Shown here piece after piece: positions 1 to 5,280 of a stretch of 5,598 nt of DNA. Each line of letters starts with the position of its first letter. The stretch's first letter is position 1. A program made the translations under genes and the position numbers. The notes below the pieces were generated by a model that saw only the letters and a program-made list of their open reading frames with translations, was not told the origin of the DNA and searched no databases. This DNA is from Nanohaloarchaea archaeon PL-Br10_U2g16 (lineage in GTDB: Archaea; Nanohalarchaeota; Nanosalinia; Nanosalinales; Nanosalinaceae), in contig LKMV01000051.1 in assembly GCA_001563995.1 (NCBI GenBank), positions 1 through 5,598 of the forward strand, read 5' to 3'.

Positions 1-617
1 CCGTAAAGTACCTCTGACCAGTCGTCGCTGGGAGATTTTTCCGCTACCTCTTTCAATGCAGTGGTTAGATCTTCTCCAAATACGTTTACGCGTCTTGAAA
101 TTTCCTCCGCTTCTTCAGATATCTCACCGTACTCGTCAAATGTTGCTAAAAGTTCAAACATTGACTTTGGAGGTATACCGGAAGTTGCAATCGCTCCCAG
201 GTGGTTGAGTGCGAAAGGAAGGTTGTTATCAATCTCTTCTTTCCTTTTCTTAGCTCTTTGTGAAGGTCTTACATATCTAAAACCAAAAACTAAAAGCCCT
301 AGAGCTACAGGAACTCCAAGTATTACTCTTAGTGAGTTAAAAGCCGAAAGATCTCTTTGGAGTGAGAAAACTATTCCTGCAGTAGTTCCGAGAAATACGG
401 CTATTAAACTGAATAGAAAAGTCTTTGATACGTATGTCCTGTAAAGTACATCCATATCTGCTTCTTTCAAATCCTGCTTCAGATCGTCAAATGTTTCAGA
501 ATATCGGTCAACGGTAGGTCCGAACAGCGCATTTGAAGCTGCGTCTAGATTGCCTGTCTTCGATGCCTGTCTAATCCTTGAACGGATATCGGTGTTGAAA
601 GGGTCATCTTCAGTCAT
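1..617 (-). CDS. GspF/TadC/ArlJ-type membrane platform protein of a type IV filament system (3' part beyond window)
   Basis: This is probably the inner-membrane platform that a type IV pilus or archaellum motor ATPase acts on. The reading frame opens at an ATG and stays open to the window edge, showing 205 residues; the C-terminus is missing. Residues 1-60 are charged and cytoplasmic-looking. Two hydrophobic segments follow at about 66-86 and 96-113, then a basic stretch (RPSQRAKKRK, 117-126). After that begins what looks like a T2SSF domain, with LPFALNHLGAIATSGIPP at 133-150, close to the family pattern of Leu-Pro, Ala-Leu, then Ser-Gly-Ile-Pro-Pro. The start overlaps the stop of the KaiC-like gene by four bases (ATGA), which decides the start and suggests coupled translation. 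The family normally has further membrane helices and a second T2SSF domain, which would lie outside the window. Whether it belongs to a pilus, an archaellum or a secretion system cannot be decided. Confidence 0.85.
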   Translation of the reverse strand, partial: MTEDDPFNTDIRSRIRQASKTGNLDAASNALFGPTVDRYSETFDDLKQDLKEADMDVLYRTYVSKTFLFSLIAVFLGTTAGIVFSLQRDLSAFNSLRVILGVPVALGLLVFGFRYVRPSQRAKKRKEEIDNNLPFALNHLGAIATSGIPPKSMFELLATFDEYGEISEEAEEISRRVNVFGEDLTTALKEVAEKSPSDDWSEVLY

Positions 618-1252
618 CTTATCTCGATACCGTGGTTGTCTATACTGTATTTATGCACTCCATGGTTGTAGTCCGACCCTTTCAGTTTTCTCACCATTAT
701 ATCCCTTTCTAGCTTTCCATTTCTTCTCACCATCTCCAGCTCGATAATTCCTCCGGAAACCTCCTCTTCAATCTTAGTTGCTTCACTTTTTTCCGCTATC
801 AATAATGTCGTGGCTCCTACAGGCTGTAACTCTCTCTTGATCGAGAGAAGGTTTTTTCTCATATCCTTACGTGAGTCAATGTATATGTCCAGATCGGTTA
901 TAGGATCTATAACTACTCTTTCGCTGTCATTTTCCTTTACAGCGTCACGAATCATGCTTGAAACCTGTGTAGAGCGGTAAGGATCGAACTTTCTGATCGC
1001 TATATTTCCTTTCTCAACCTCGCTCTCAAATTCCCAGTCAAAGGTGGTTGTTCTTAGAACCTCGTCCTTCGTGTCTTGGAAGGAGATAAAAAGCCCTTTT
1101 TCACCTTTTTTTGCCCCTCTATAAAGATATTCGAGGCCCATGTTTGACTTACCGGTACCTGGTTCTCCTTTAATTAGTATAAGCTCTTTTTCAGGGATAC
1201 CTCCTCCAAGGAGTTTATCCATGTTTCTAATTCCGGTTTTTGTACGTCTCAT
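614..1252 (-). CDS. KaiC-like single-domain RecA-fold ATPase, candidate ArlH (FlaH)-like motor regulator
   Basis: This 212-residue protein is one complete KaiC/RadA-type domain. The N-terminal TGIRNMDKLLGGGIP (6-20) is the usual KaiC entry motif, Walker A is GEPGTGKS (29-36) and the Walker B strand is RVVIDPITDL (112-121). The C-terminal part has SGGIIELE (166-173) and VRKLKGS (187-193), ending with the HxYxI...GI pattern of KaiC domains. Two family positions look altered. The double glutamate that activates water after the second strand appears as Gln59-Asp60, and the trans-acting Lys-x-Arg finger appears as Lys189-Leu-Lys191. I infer weak or absent ATP hydrolysis. The gene overlaps both neighbours by four bases and sits between the motor ATPase and the membrane platform. 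In archaella, the KaiC-like protein ArlH is encoded next to ArlI and ArlJ and controls ArlI in a nucleotide-dependent way, so a similar role is inferred here. A stand-alone KaiC-family signalling protein is the alternative. Confidence 0.82.
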   Translation of the reverse strand: MRRTKTGIRNMDKLLGGGIPEKELILIKGEPGTGKSNMGLEYLYRGAKKGEKGLFISFQDTKDEVLRTTTFDWEFESEVEKGNIAIRKFDPYRSTQVSSMIRDAVKENDSERVVIDPITDLDIYIDSRKDMRKNLLSIKRELQPVGATTLLIAEKSEATKIEEEVSGGIIELEMVRRNGKLERDIMVRKLKGSDYNHGVHKYSIDNHGIEIR

Positions 1253-3234
1253 TTGTCCTGGCTAAAAGGATTTTCTTCAGGTTTTCCGGATTTAGAAGAG
1301 TCAAACGGGTTGCTATCTGTGTCGTCTTCGTCTCTAAGGTTTTCTGCTTTTTTCGTCTCCTGTTTAAGTCTCTCTTGTAGCTCTTCCACGGGGTTACTTC
1401 CATCATCTAGACCTGTCTCCGGTATTTCTCTTTTATCTTTGTCTTCTTTTTCATTATCTGTATCTATATCCTTGTCAGAGCTATCTAAATCTTTGATCTC
1501 TTCTTCCAGCTGATTTTGTGTCGCTCCCTCCTCTTTGTCTCTCTTCATAGCAGAGTCTAGTCTTTTAGGCCTGGAAATATCTATCTTATCCTCTGCATTT
1601 ATAACATCGTCTAAGGTAAACTCGTCTTCTCCTGAATTCACCATCTTTAGAACGTCTTCCTTATTTTTGTAGTACTCTGCTATCACGTCTGATACTGTGT
1701 GGAAATCTTTGACACCTTTTTCTTGAAGCCATTTCAGAATTTTCTCCCTTCTGTTCATCTCCTTCTTCAGTTTCTGTTTGCTGATACCGAAATCTTTGCT
1801 GATCTCATCAAAGAGATATGGTTCTCCTCTCTGGTTGAATGTGTCGTCTACAGCAGTCCATGAAAAAGCCTCATTGGTTCTTGCGGAAGCAGATTCGCCG
1901 ACGACTTTCTGGAGTTCATGTATAGCTTTAGCCCTTCTTGCACTTTTTTCAACACCTTTTGCATGTGTCATTATAACCATTGCATCGATTGCTTCAATAA
2001 GAGCTGGTGATAGAGAAATTGGCGGTGTGATAAGCCTTTTTACAACTGCTCCAGGTGATGATGCGTGCATAGTTCCCATGGATGGGTGTCCTGAGGACAT
2101 ACCCTGGAAAAGAACCGATGCCTCTTCTCCTCTGACCTCTCCGACCACAACGTAATCCGGATTCTGTCTGAAAGATTCTTTAAGAAGCTGATCCATGTCT
2201 ACATCACCCTGATTTCCGCTACCGAACATAGACCGTGTTATTGAAGGAATCCAGTTCTCGTGAGGTAACTGTAGCTCTCTAGTATCTTCGATGGATACAA
2301 TTTTGTCTTCAGGAGGCAGGAATGAAACTATGGCATTCATAAAACTTGTCTTACCTGTCGATGTACCTCCGCATACCAGTATTGACTGGTTGTACTGCTG
2401 TAGAATCCACATGTAGGCAAGTAGCCTGGCGTTAGCCGTCCCTAAATCCATAATATCTACAGCAGAGAAAGGCGTGTCCTGGAACTTTCTTATCGAGAAC
2501 GTAGGCCCGTGTGCGGTTACATCTTCTGTAAGTGATGCGTTGACTCTGGAACCGTCAGGTAGTGCTCCGTCAAGCAACGGGTTTGCATATGATACATACT
2601 TCCCACATCTTTCAGCTAGCTTTACAACAAGGTTCTCCAGCTCTTCCTGATCTTCGTACCTCACGCTACTTTTAACCGATCCAAACTCTGAATGAACGGC
2701 AAATATAGGTATATCTGTACCGTCACAACCTAGGTCTTCAATATAAGGGTCATGCATGAACGGTTCGACCCTTCCAAGACCTACAAAGTCTCTGTAAATA
2801 TAGTATAGGATTTTATCGTGCTGTTCTTCGGACATCCTAATCCCTAGCTCAAGCAGAAGCTCATTAACTTTTTTTTGAAGATAATCTACAATCTTCTCTC
2901 TTCCCTCAAGAGAGCTTAGAGAGACATCTATCTTCTCGGAAAGGTTTAACTTGATTTTTTCAAGTAACTGTTTGTCTTCCTCAGCTAGTTTAGGTTCAAT
3001 AACTCTGTAAAGTATCTCTTTGTTTTCATCGTCCCACTTTACATGGGCATAAGCAAAAGGCTTAATTAGAGGATACTTTACATCTATATCGGCCATCTTT
3101 TCGATGTTCTCAGTTATCTTTACGTCTTTCTTGTCGTCTAGGGTGAACTGCATCCGATCTCCGCCTACTTCAAATGCTAAATCCCTTGTATCCTCTTCAT
3201 TTCCAGAGACCAGATTTTTCAAAGATTTGAACAC
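1249..3234 (-). CDS. Type II/IV secretion-family motor ATPase (GspE/ArlI/PilB-like) with long acidic tail
   Basis: This is a cytoplasmic hexameric ATPase expected to power assembly of a type IV filament. Residues are counted from the upstream TTG at 3261 (670 aa). After a charged N-terminal domain come LGRVEPFMHDPYIEDL (162-177) and GALPDGSRVNA (232-242), typical of this family. Walker A is GGTSTGKTS (298-306), the Asp box SIEDTREL (323-330), Walker B VVVGEVRGEE (371-380, catalytic Glu375) and the His box GHPSMGTMHA (391-400). All catalytic motifs are intact. From about 565 to the end the protein is low-complexity, acidic and probably disordered, with two Asn-Pro-Phe motifs near the C-terminus. 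I prefer the GTG at 3234, preceded by AGGGG with 5-nt spacing (661 aa). The TTG at 3261 would add a hydrophobic stretch, and an ATG at 3153 preceded by GGAG is also possible. The stop overlaps the next gene by four bases. Confidence 0.92.
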   Translation of the reverse strand: MFKSLKNLVSGNEEDTRDLAFEVGGDRMQFTLDDKKDVKITENIEKMADIDVKYPLIKPFAYAHVKWDDENKEILYRVIEPKLAEEDKQLLEKIKLNLSEKIDVSLSSLEGREKIVDYLQKKVNELLLELGIRMSEEQHDKILYYIYRDFVGLGRVEPFMHDPYIEDLGCDGTDIPIFAVHSEFGSVKSSVRYEDQEELENLVVKLAERCGKYVSYANPLLDGALPDGSRVNASLTEDVTAHGPTFSIRKFQDTPFSAVDIMDLGTANARLLAYMWILQQYNQSILVCGGTSTGKTSFMNAIVSFLPPEDKIVSIEDTRELQLPHENWIPSITRSMFGSGNQGDVDMDQLLKESFRQNPDYVVVGEVRGEEASVLFQGMSSGHPSMGTMHASSPGAVVKRLITPPISLSPALIEAIDAMVIMTHAKGVEKSARRAKAIHELQKVVGESASARTNEAFSWTAVDDTFNQRGEPYLFDEISKDFGISKQKLKKEMNRREKILKWLQEKGVKDFHTVSDVIAEYYKNKEDVLKMVNSGEDEFTLDDVINAEDKIDISRPKRLDSAMKRDKEEGATQNQLEEEIKDLDSSDKDIDTDNEKEDKDKREIPETGLDDGSNPVEELQERLKQETKKAENLRDEDDTDSNPFDSSKSGKPEENPFSQDK

Positions 3235-3267
3235 GGTTACCCCTATAACAGTAATGCTCAAGACCCG

Positions 3268-3275
3268 TTAATAAT
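3268..3275 (-). promoter_or_regulatory. Possible TATA box of the filament-motor operon
   Basis: In the short gap after argS the minus strand reads ATTATTAA within an AT-rich run. A start site about 26 nt downstream would fall near 3245, giving a leader of about ten bases to the GTG at 3234. No clear BRE is visible. The call rests on position and base composition only, and the operon could instead be read through from argS. A T5 run on the minus strand at 3284-3288 might end some argS transcripts but is too short to call a terminator. Confidence 0.25.
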
Positions 3276-3301
3276 GATAATGGAAAAATCTGTCTTTGGA
3301 A

Positions 3302-4939
3302 CTACATCTCTTCCAGAGGTTCGATTCCTAGAAGTTCTAGCCCTTGGTCTGTAACGTCTACAAACATCTCAACTATCTTCAACCGCCTCTTCTCTGTTTT
3401 TTCGTCAACTCCTATTACCTGGCAGCTGTGATAGAAACTGTTGAACTCTTCAGATAGTTCGGAGAGGTAGTTTGCTATCTTTGCAGGTTCTCTTTGGTCT
3501 GCGGCATTTTCTACTTTCTCAGAGAACTCTGCAAGTTTCTTTACCATTATGTATTCTTGATCGTTAAGCTCTCCTACGATCTTCCCTTCTTTATCTGTCT
3601 CATCTAAGATACTTTTTGCACGGACGTTTGAATACTGGAGGTAAGGCCCTGAGTCTCCTTCGAAGTCCATTACGTTTTCCCAGTCAAACTCTATATCTTT
3701 GTTCCTGGATACTGAAAGGTTTGCATATCTGATAGCTCCGAGTCCAACCTCTTCTGCATTATCTATATCCCTGCCTTCTATCTTCGATGCTTTCTCCACC
3801 GATTTATCGATAAGCTCTTTCAAAGTGATAATATTGCCTTTGCTGGAGCTCATGCTTCCGTCCCGCAGATGTACCATTCCGTAGGAGACGTGCTCGCTCT
3901 GAATCCCTTCTATACCAAACTCTTCACATATCTCGAAAAGCTGCTGGAAATGCAGGTCCTGTTCGTTAGCCACAACGTAGAGGTTGTGGTCGAAGCCTTC
4001 TTCCTTTCGCTTCTCCAGGTTAGCGATATCTCTGGAAAGATACAGTGTTGAGCCATCGTCACGTTGTACAACGGTATTAGGAAACTTTTCATCTTCAAAA
4101 TCAATGAAGATACTTCCGTCTCCATCTTTCTTGAATATACCTCTTTCTAATCCTTCTTTGACCTTATCTTTTGCTTTTTCAGCTACTACAGACTCTCCTG
4201 TAGTTCTGTCAAACTCTATACCCATTCTCTCATACTCTTTCTCATTATATTTGATTGTAGCTTCTCTAAACATCTCCCATAGCTCTACTGCTTCTTCATC
4301 TCCTTCTTCAATTTTTCTTGACCAGTCACGTGCTTTTTGTTTATCATCTTCATCTGCTTCGTCATGTAGCTTTACGTACAGTTCATACATATGGTCCATA
4401 GGGTTCTCCTTGAACTCTTCCATCGATCCCCATTTCTTGAAGGCGTAGATCACTTGACCATGTTTGGTACCCCAGTCGCCTATGTAGTTCTCCGCTGTCA
4501 CATCGTAGCCTACAAAACGCATTATTCTCTGTAGAGAGTCTCCTATACAGTTATTGCGCATATGTCCGATATGCATGGGCTTAGCTAGGTTAGGTGCGGA
4601 AAAATCTATACACATTTTCCCTTCTCTCTGTTTTATACTCATTCTGTCTGACTCTACTATCTTTTCCAGTTCTTCCGCAAAGAAAGTTCTATCAATAAAG
4701 AAGTTTAGGTATCCTGGACCGGCCACTTCAACCCTATTAACATACTCGGTCTCTTCAAGAGCTTCCGCAACCTCTTCAGCTAACTCTCTAGGATTTTCTC
4801 CTCTCTGAGATGCCGCCTTCATCGCCGGATAGGCAAAGTCACCATGCTCCGGTTCAGGGATTTCGATATCATTTACAGATACATCTATTTCTAACTCTTT
4901 CTCAAGTTGTTCTGCTAATTTTTCTTTAATTTTCTTCAT
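3302..4939 (-). CDS. argS: Arginyl-tRNA synthetase
   Basis: ArgRS charges tRNA-Arg with arginine using ATP, in the cytoplasm. The protein has 545 residues from the chosen ATG, within the family range. The N-terminal tRNA D-loop-binding domain covers about 1-95 (DFAYPAMKAAS at 34-44). The class I signature HIGH is exact at 123-126, within NLAKPMHIGHMRN, and is followed by NYIGDWGTKHGQ (151-162). The second signature is MSSSKGN (363-369); it lacks the first Lys of KMSKS, as is common in ArgRS. The DALR anticodon-binding domain starts near 430 and ends with LGIEPLEEM, matching the usual ArgRS ending in LGIE...M. The reading frame extends upstream to 5020, but those 27 codons run through GC hairpins; the start at 4939 has an AGGTG ribosome site 7 nt upstream. 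A tRNA-Arg gene lies just upstream on the same strand. The composition is markedly acidic. Confidence 0.97.
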   Translation of the reverse strand: MKKIKEKLAEQLEKELEIDVSVNDIEIPEPEHGDFAYPAMKAASQRGENPRELAEEVAEALEETEYVNRVEVAGPGYLNFFIDRTFFAEELEKIVESDRMSIKQREGKMCIDFSAPNLAKPMHIGHMRNNCIGDSLQRIMRFVGYDVTAENYIGDWGTKHGQVIYAFKKWGSMEEFKENPMDHMYELYVKLHDEADEDDKQKARDWSRKIEEGDEEAVELWEMFREATIKYNEKEYERMGIEFDRTTGESVVAEKAKDKVKEGLERGIFKKDGDGSIFIDFEDEKFPNTVVQRDDGSTLYLSRDIANLEKRKEEGFDHNLYVVANEQDLHFQQLFEICEEFGIEGIQSEHVSYGMVHLRDGSMSSSKGNIITLKELIDKSVEKASKIEGRDIDNAEEVGLGAIRYANLSVSRNKDIEFDWENVMDFEGDSGPYLQYSNVRAKSILDETDKEGKIVGELNDQEYIMVKKLAEFSEKVENAADQREPAKIANYLSELSEEFNSFYHSCQVIGVDEKTEKRRLKIVEMFVDVTDQGLELLGIEPLEEM

Positions 4940-4946
4940 ATATTTA

Positions 4947-4951
4947 CACCT
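4947..4951 (-). promoter_or_regulatory. Ribosome binding site deciding the argS start
   Basis: The minus strand reads AGGTG followed by TAAATAT and then the ATG at 4939. AGGTG complements the anti-Shine-Dalgarno CACCU of archaeal 16S rRNA. This favours 4939 over the in-frame ATG triplets at 4984, 4981 and 4978, which lie directly beside a GC-rich hairpin. Confidence 0.7.
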
Positions 4952-4958
4952 TTTGAAC

Positions 4959-4976
4959 GGAACTTCTGAAAGTTCC
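4959..4976 (-). repeat. Short inverted repeat just upstream of the argS ribosome site
   Basis: The arms GGAACTT and AAGTTCC are perfect 7-bp complements around a 4-nt loop. The hairpin ends 7 nt before the ribosome binding site, so it could form in the argS mRNA without covering the site. Confidence 0.7.
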
Positions 4977-4984
4977 ATCATCAT

Positions 4985-5018
4985 GCCCAGCTTCGCTGGG
5001 CGGGGAGCGAAGCTCCCC
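4985..5018. repeat. Two abutting GC-rich hairpins with an alternative joint fold
   Basis: GCCCAGC-TTC-GCTGGGC (4985-5001) is immediately followed by GGGGAGC-GAA-GCTCCCC (5002-5018), two perfect 7-bp stems with 3-nt loops. The inner nine bases of each unit are exact reverse complements of each other (AGCTTCGCT at 4989-4997 and AGCGAAGCT at 5006-5014). One long hairpin with an 8-nt loop could therefore replace the two small ones. There is no U-tract on the minus-strand side, so it is not a classical terminator. Confidence 0.85.
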
Positions 5019-5026
5019 ACTGCGAG

Positions 5027-5044
5027 GTATCAGCGTAACGATAC
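5027..5044. repeat. Small inverted repeat, 5-bp stem
   Basis: GTATC (5027-5031) and GATAC (5040-5044) are perfect complements around an 8-nt loop. It directly abuts the duplicated tRNA 3'-end segment. On its own a stem of this size could be chance. Confidence 0.45.
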
Positions 5045-5066
5045 GAGCCCGCAGGGATTTGAACCC
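5043..5066 (-). repeat. Duplicated 3' end (T-arm and acceptor strand) of tRNA-Arg
   Basis: This 24-bp segment matches the tRNA 3' end at 5122-5145 at 22 of 24 positions, including 19 consecutive identical bases (5048-5066 against 5127-5145). On the minus strand it gives the T-loop TTCAAAT and most of the T-stem, the acceptor strand CGGGCTC in place of CGGGTCC, and the same G discriminator. The altered acceptor strand could still pair with the 5' strand GGGCCCG through one G-U pair. No D-arm, anticodon arm or 3' anticodon stem (CCGAA) precedes it, so it is not a full tRNA gene. It also forms the left arm of the inverted repeat at 5051-5107. Confidence 0.85.
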
Positions 5067-5107
5067 CTCGAAAATCAAAGATTTTCTATGAGGATATCAA
5101 ATCCTGC
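5051..5107. repeat. Long imperfect inverted repeat built on a 17-bp palindrome
   Basis: The core is GAAAATC-AAA-GATTTTC (5070-5086), a perfect 7-bp stem. Pairing continues outward as CCTC/GAGG (5066-5069 with 5090-5093, TAT bulged), then TTTGA/TCAAA (5058-5062 with 5097-5101) across a 3x3 internal loop. It finishes as GCAGG(G)A with TCCTGC (5051-5057 with 5102-5107, one G bulged). In total about 22 pairs form over 57 nt. The left arm is the duplicated tRNA T-arm, so the right arm is in effect its inverted, degenerate partner. Confidence 0.75.
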
Positions 5108-5158
5108 ATGTTGCATATGTGACGGACCCGCAGGGATTTGAACCCTGGACCTTTCGGT

Positions 5159-5217
5159 GTCTTCTATCGAAGATCAAAGATCTTCTCAGACTGTCTCCTC
5201 GGAGAGGAGGCCAGTCA
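5159..5217 (-). other. tRNA-Arg intron, bulge-helix-bulge type with a palindrome insert
   Basis: The outer helix is the anticodon stem. The central 4-bp helix is exon CTTC (positions 32-35) with intron GAAG (5164-5161). The 3-nt bulges are GG|T at the 5' site and AC|A at the 3' site, each cut between its second and third base, as the archaeal splicing endonuclease prefers. The inner helix GACTG/CAGTC (5216-5212 with 5193-5189) carries a CTCCTC/GAGGAG hairpin. Between the inner helix and GAAG lie 24 extra bases (5188-5165) holding a 7-bp hairpin. Without them the intron would be 35 nt and the motif canonical. Confidence 0.85.
5169..5185. repeat. 17-bp palindrome inside the tRNA intron
   Basis: GAAGATC-AAA-GATCTTC on the plus strand is a perfect 7-bp stem with a 3-nt loop. 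It matches the core palindrome at 5070-5086 except at one stem pair, which is G-C here and A-T there. Confidence 0.85.
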
Positions 5218-5280
5218 CCGAAGCCGAATGCTCTGTCCAAGCTGAGCTACGGGCCCCTAACCTAGTATTTCTGTGAAGGC

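Larger units (their letters stand above)
4940..5122 (-). promoter_or_regulatory. Gene-free, hairpin-dense leader between tRNA-Arg and argS
   Basis: These 183 nt hold no credible gene. In transcription order they contain a long imperfect inverted repeat (5107-5051) that includes a near-copy of the tRNA-Arg acceptor/T-arm, a 5-bp hairpin (5044-5027), two tandem 7-bp GC hairpins (5018-4985), a 7-bp hairpin (4976-4959) and the argS ribosome site. I see no convincing TATA box, so argS may be transcribed together with the upstream tRNA and released by RNase Z cleavage. A regulatory leader is plausible, but so is a landing zone for small palindromic repeats. Confidence 0.4.
5123..5256 (-). tRNA. tRNA-Arg (anticodon TCG) with a 59-nt intron
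   Basis: The cloverleaf can be drawn in full. The acceptor GGGCCCG pairs with CGGGTCC (one G-U), with G73 as discriminator and no encoded CCA. The D-stem is GCTC/GAGC, with A20 in the loop. The anticodon stem is TTCGG/CCGAA, the spliced anticodon loop CTTCGGA, the variable loop AGGTC and the T-stem CAGGG/CCCTG with loop TTCAAAT. The anticodon is TCG at 5221-5219, read on the minus strand, and would decode CGA and probably other CGN codons. A20 and C35 agree with arginine identity. The 5' exon is 5256-5218 and the 3' exon 5158-5123, interrupted after position 37, the usual archaeal intron site. The gene lies 24 nt after the ureohydrolase stop and upstream of argS on the same strand. Confidence 0.93.

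Noticed and set aside
61..444. Plus-strand open frame of 127 codons at the left end
   Set aside because: It is the antisense shadow of the GspF/TadC-type gene, whose minus-strand frame shows membrane helices and a recognisable T2SSF motif.
3284..3288. Oligo-T run after argS as a terminator
   Set aside because: Only five T on the minus strand with no second run nearby; too weak to call an archaeal terminator.
3984..4448. Plus-strand open frame of 154 codons across argS
   Set aside because: It lies wholly inside argS on the opposite strand, is rich in Ser, Leu and Phe as expected for the antisense of acidic codons, and shows no family motif. The other plus-strand frames are rejected for the same reason.
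4940..5020. 27-residue N-terminal extension of argS
   Set aside because: The extra codons translate GC hairpins and a 7-bp inverted repeat, do not resemble an ArgRS N-terminus, and the ATG at 4939 has a good ribosome site and begins a normal first helix.
5044..5122. A second complete tRNA gene, or a split-tRNA 3' half, using the T-arm copy
   Set aside because: The minus strand upstream of the copy has no D-arm, anticodon arm or CCGAA-like 3' anticodon stem; the space is taken by a palindrome. Known split tRNAs mostly break at the anticodon loop, not inside the T-arm.
4959..5216. CRISPR-like array from the repeated palindromes
   Set aside because: Only two similar palindromes, 99 bp apart, inside unrelated contexts (a leader and a tRNA intron), with no regular repeat-spacer pattern and no cas gene.
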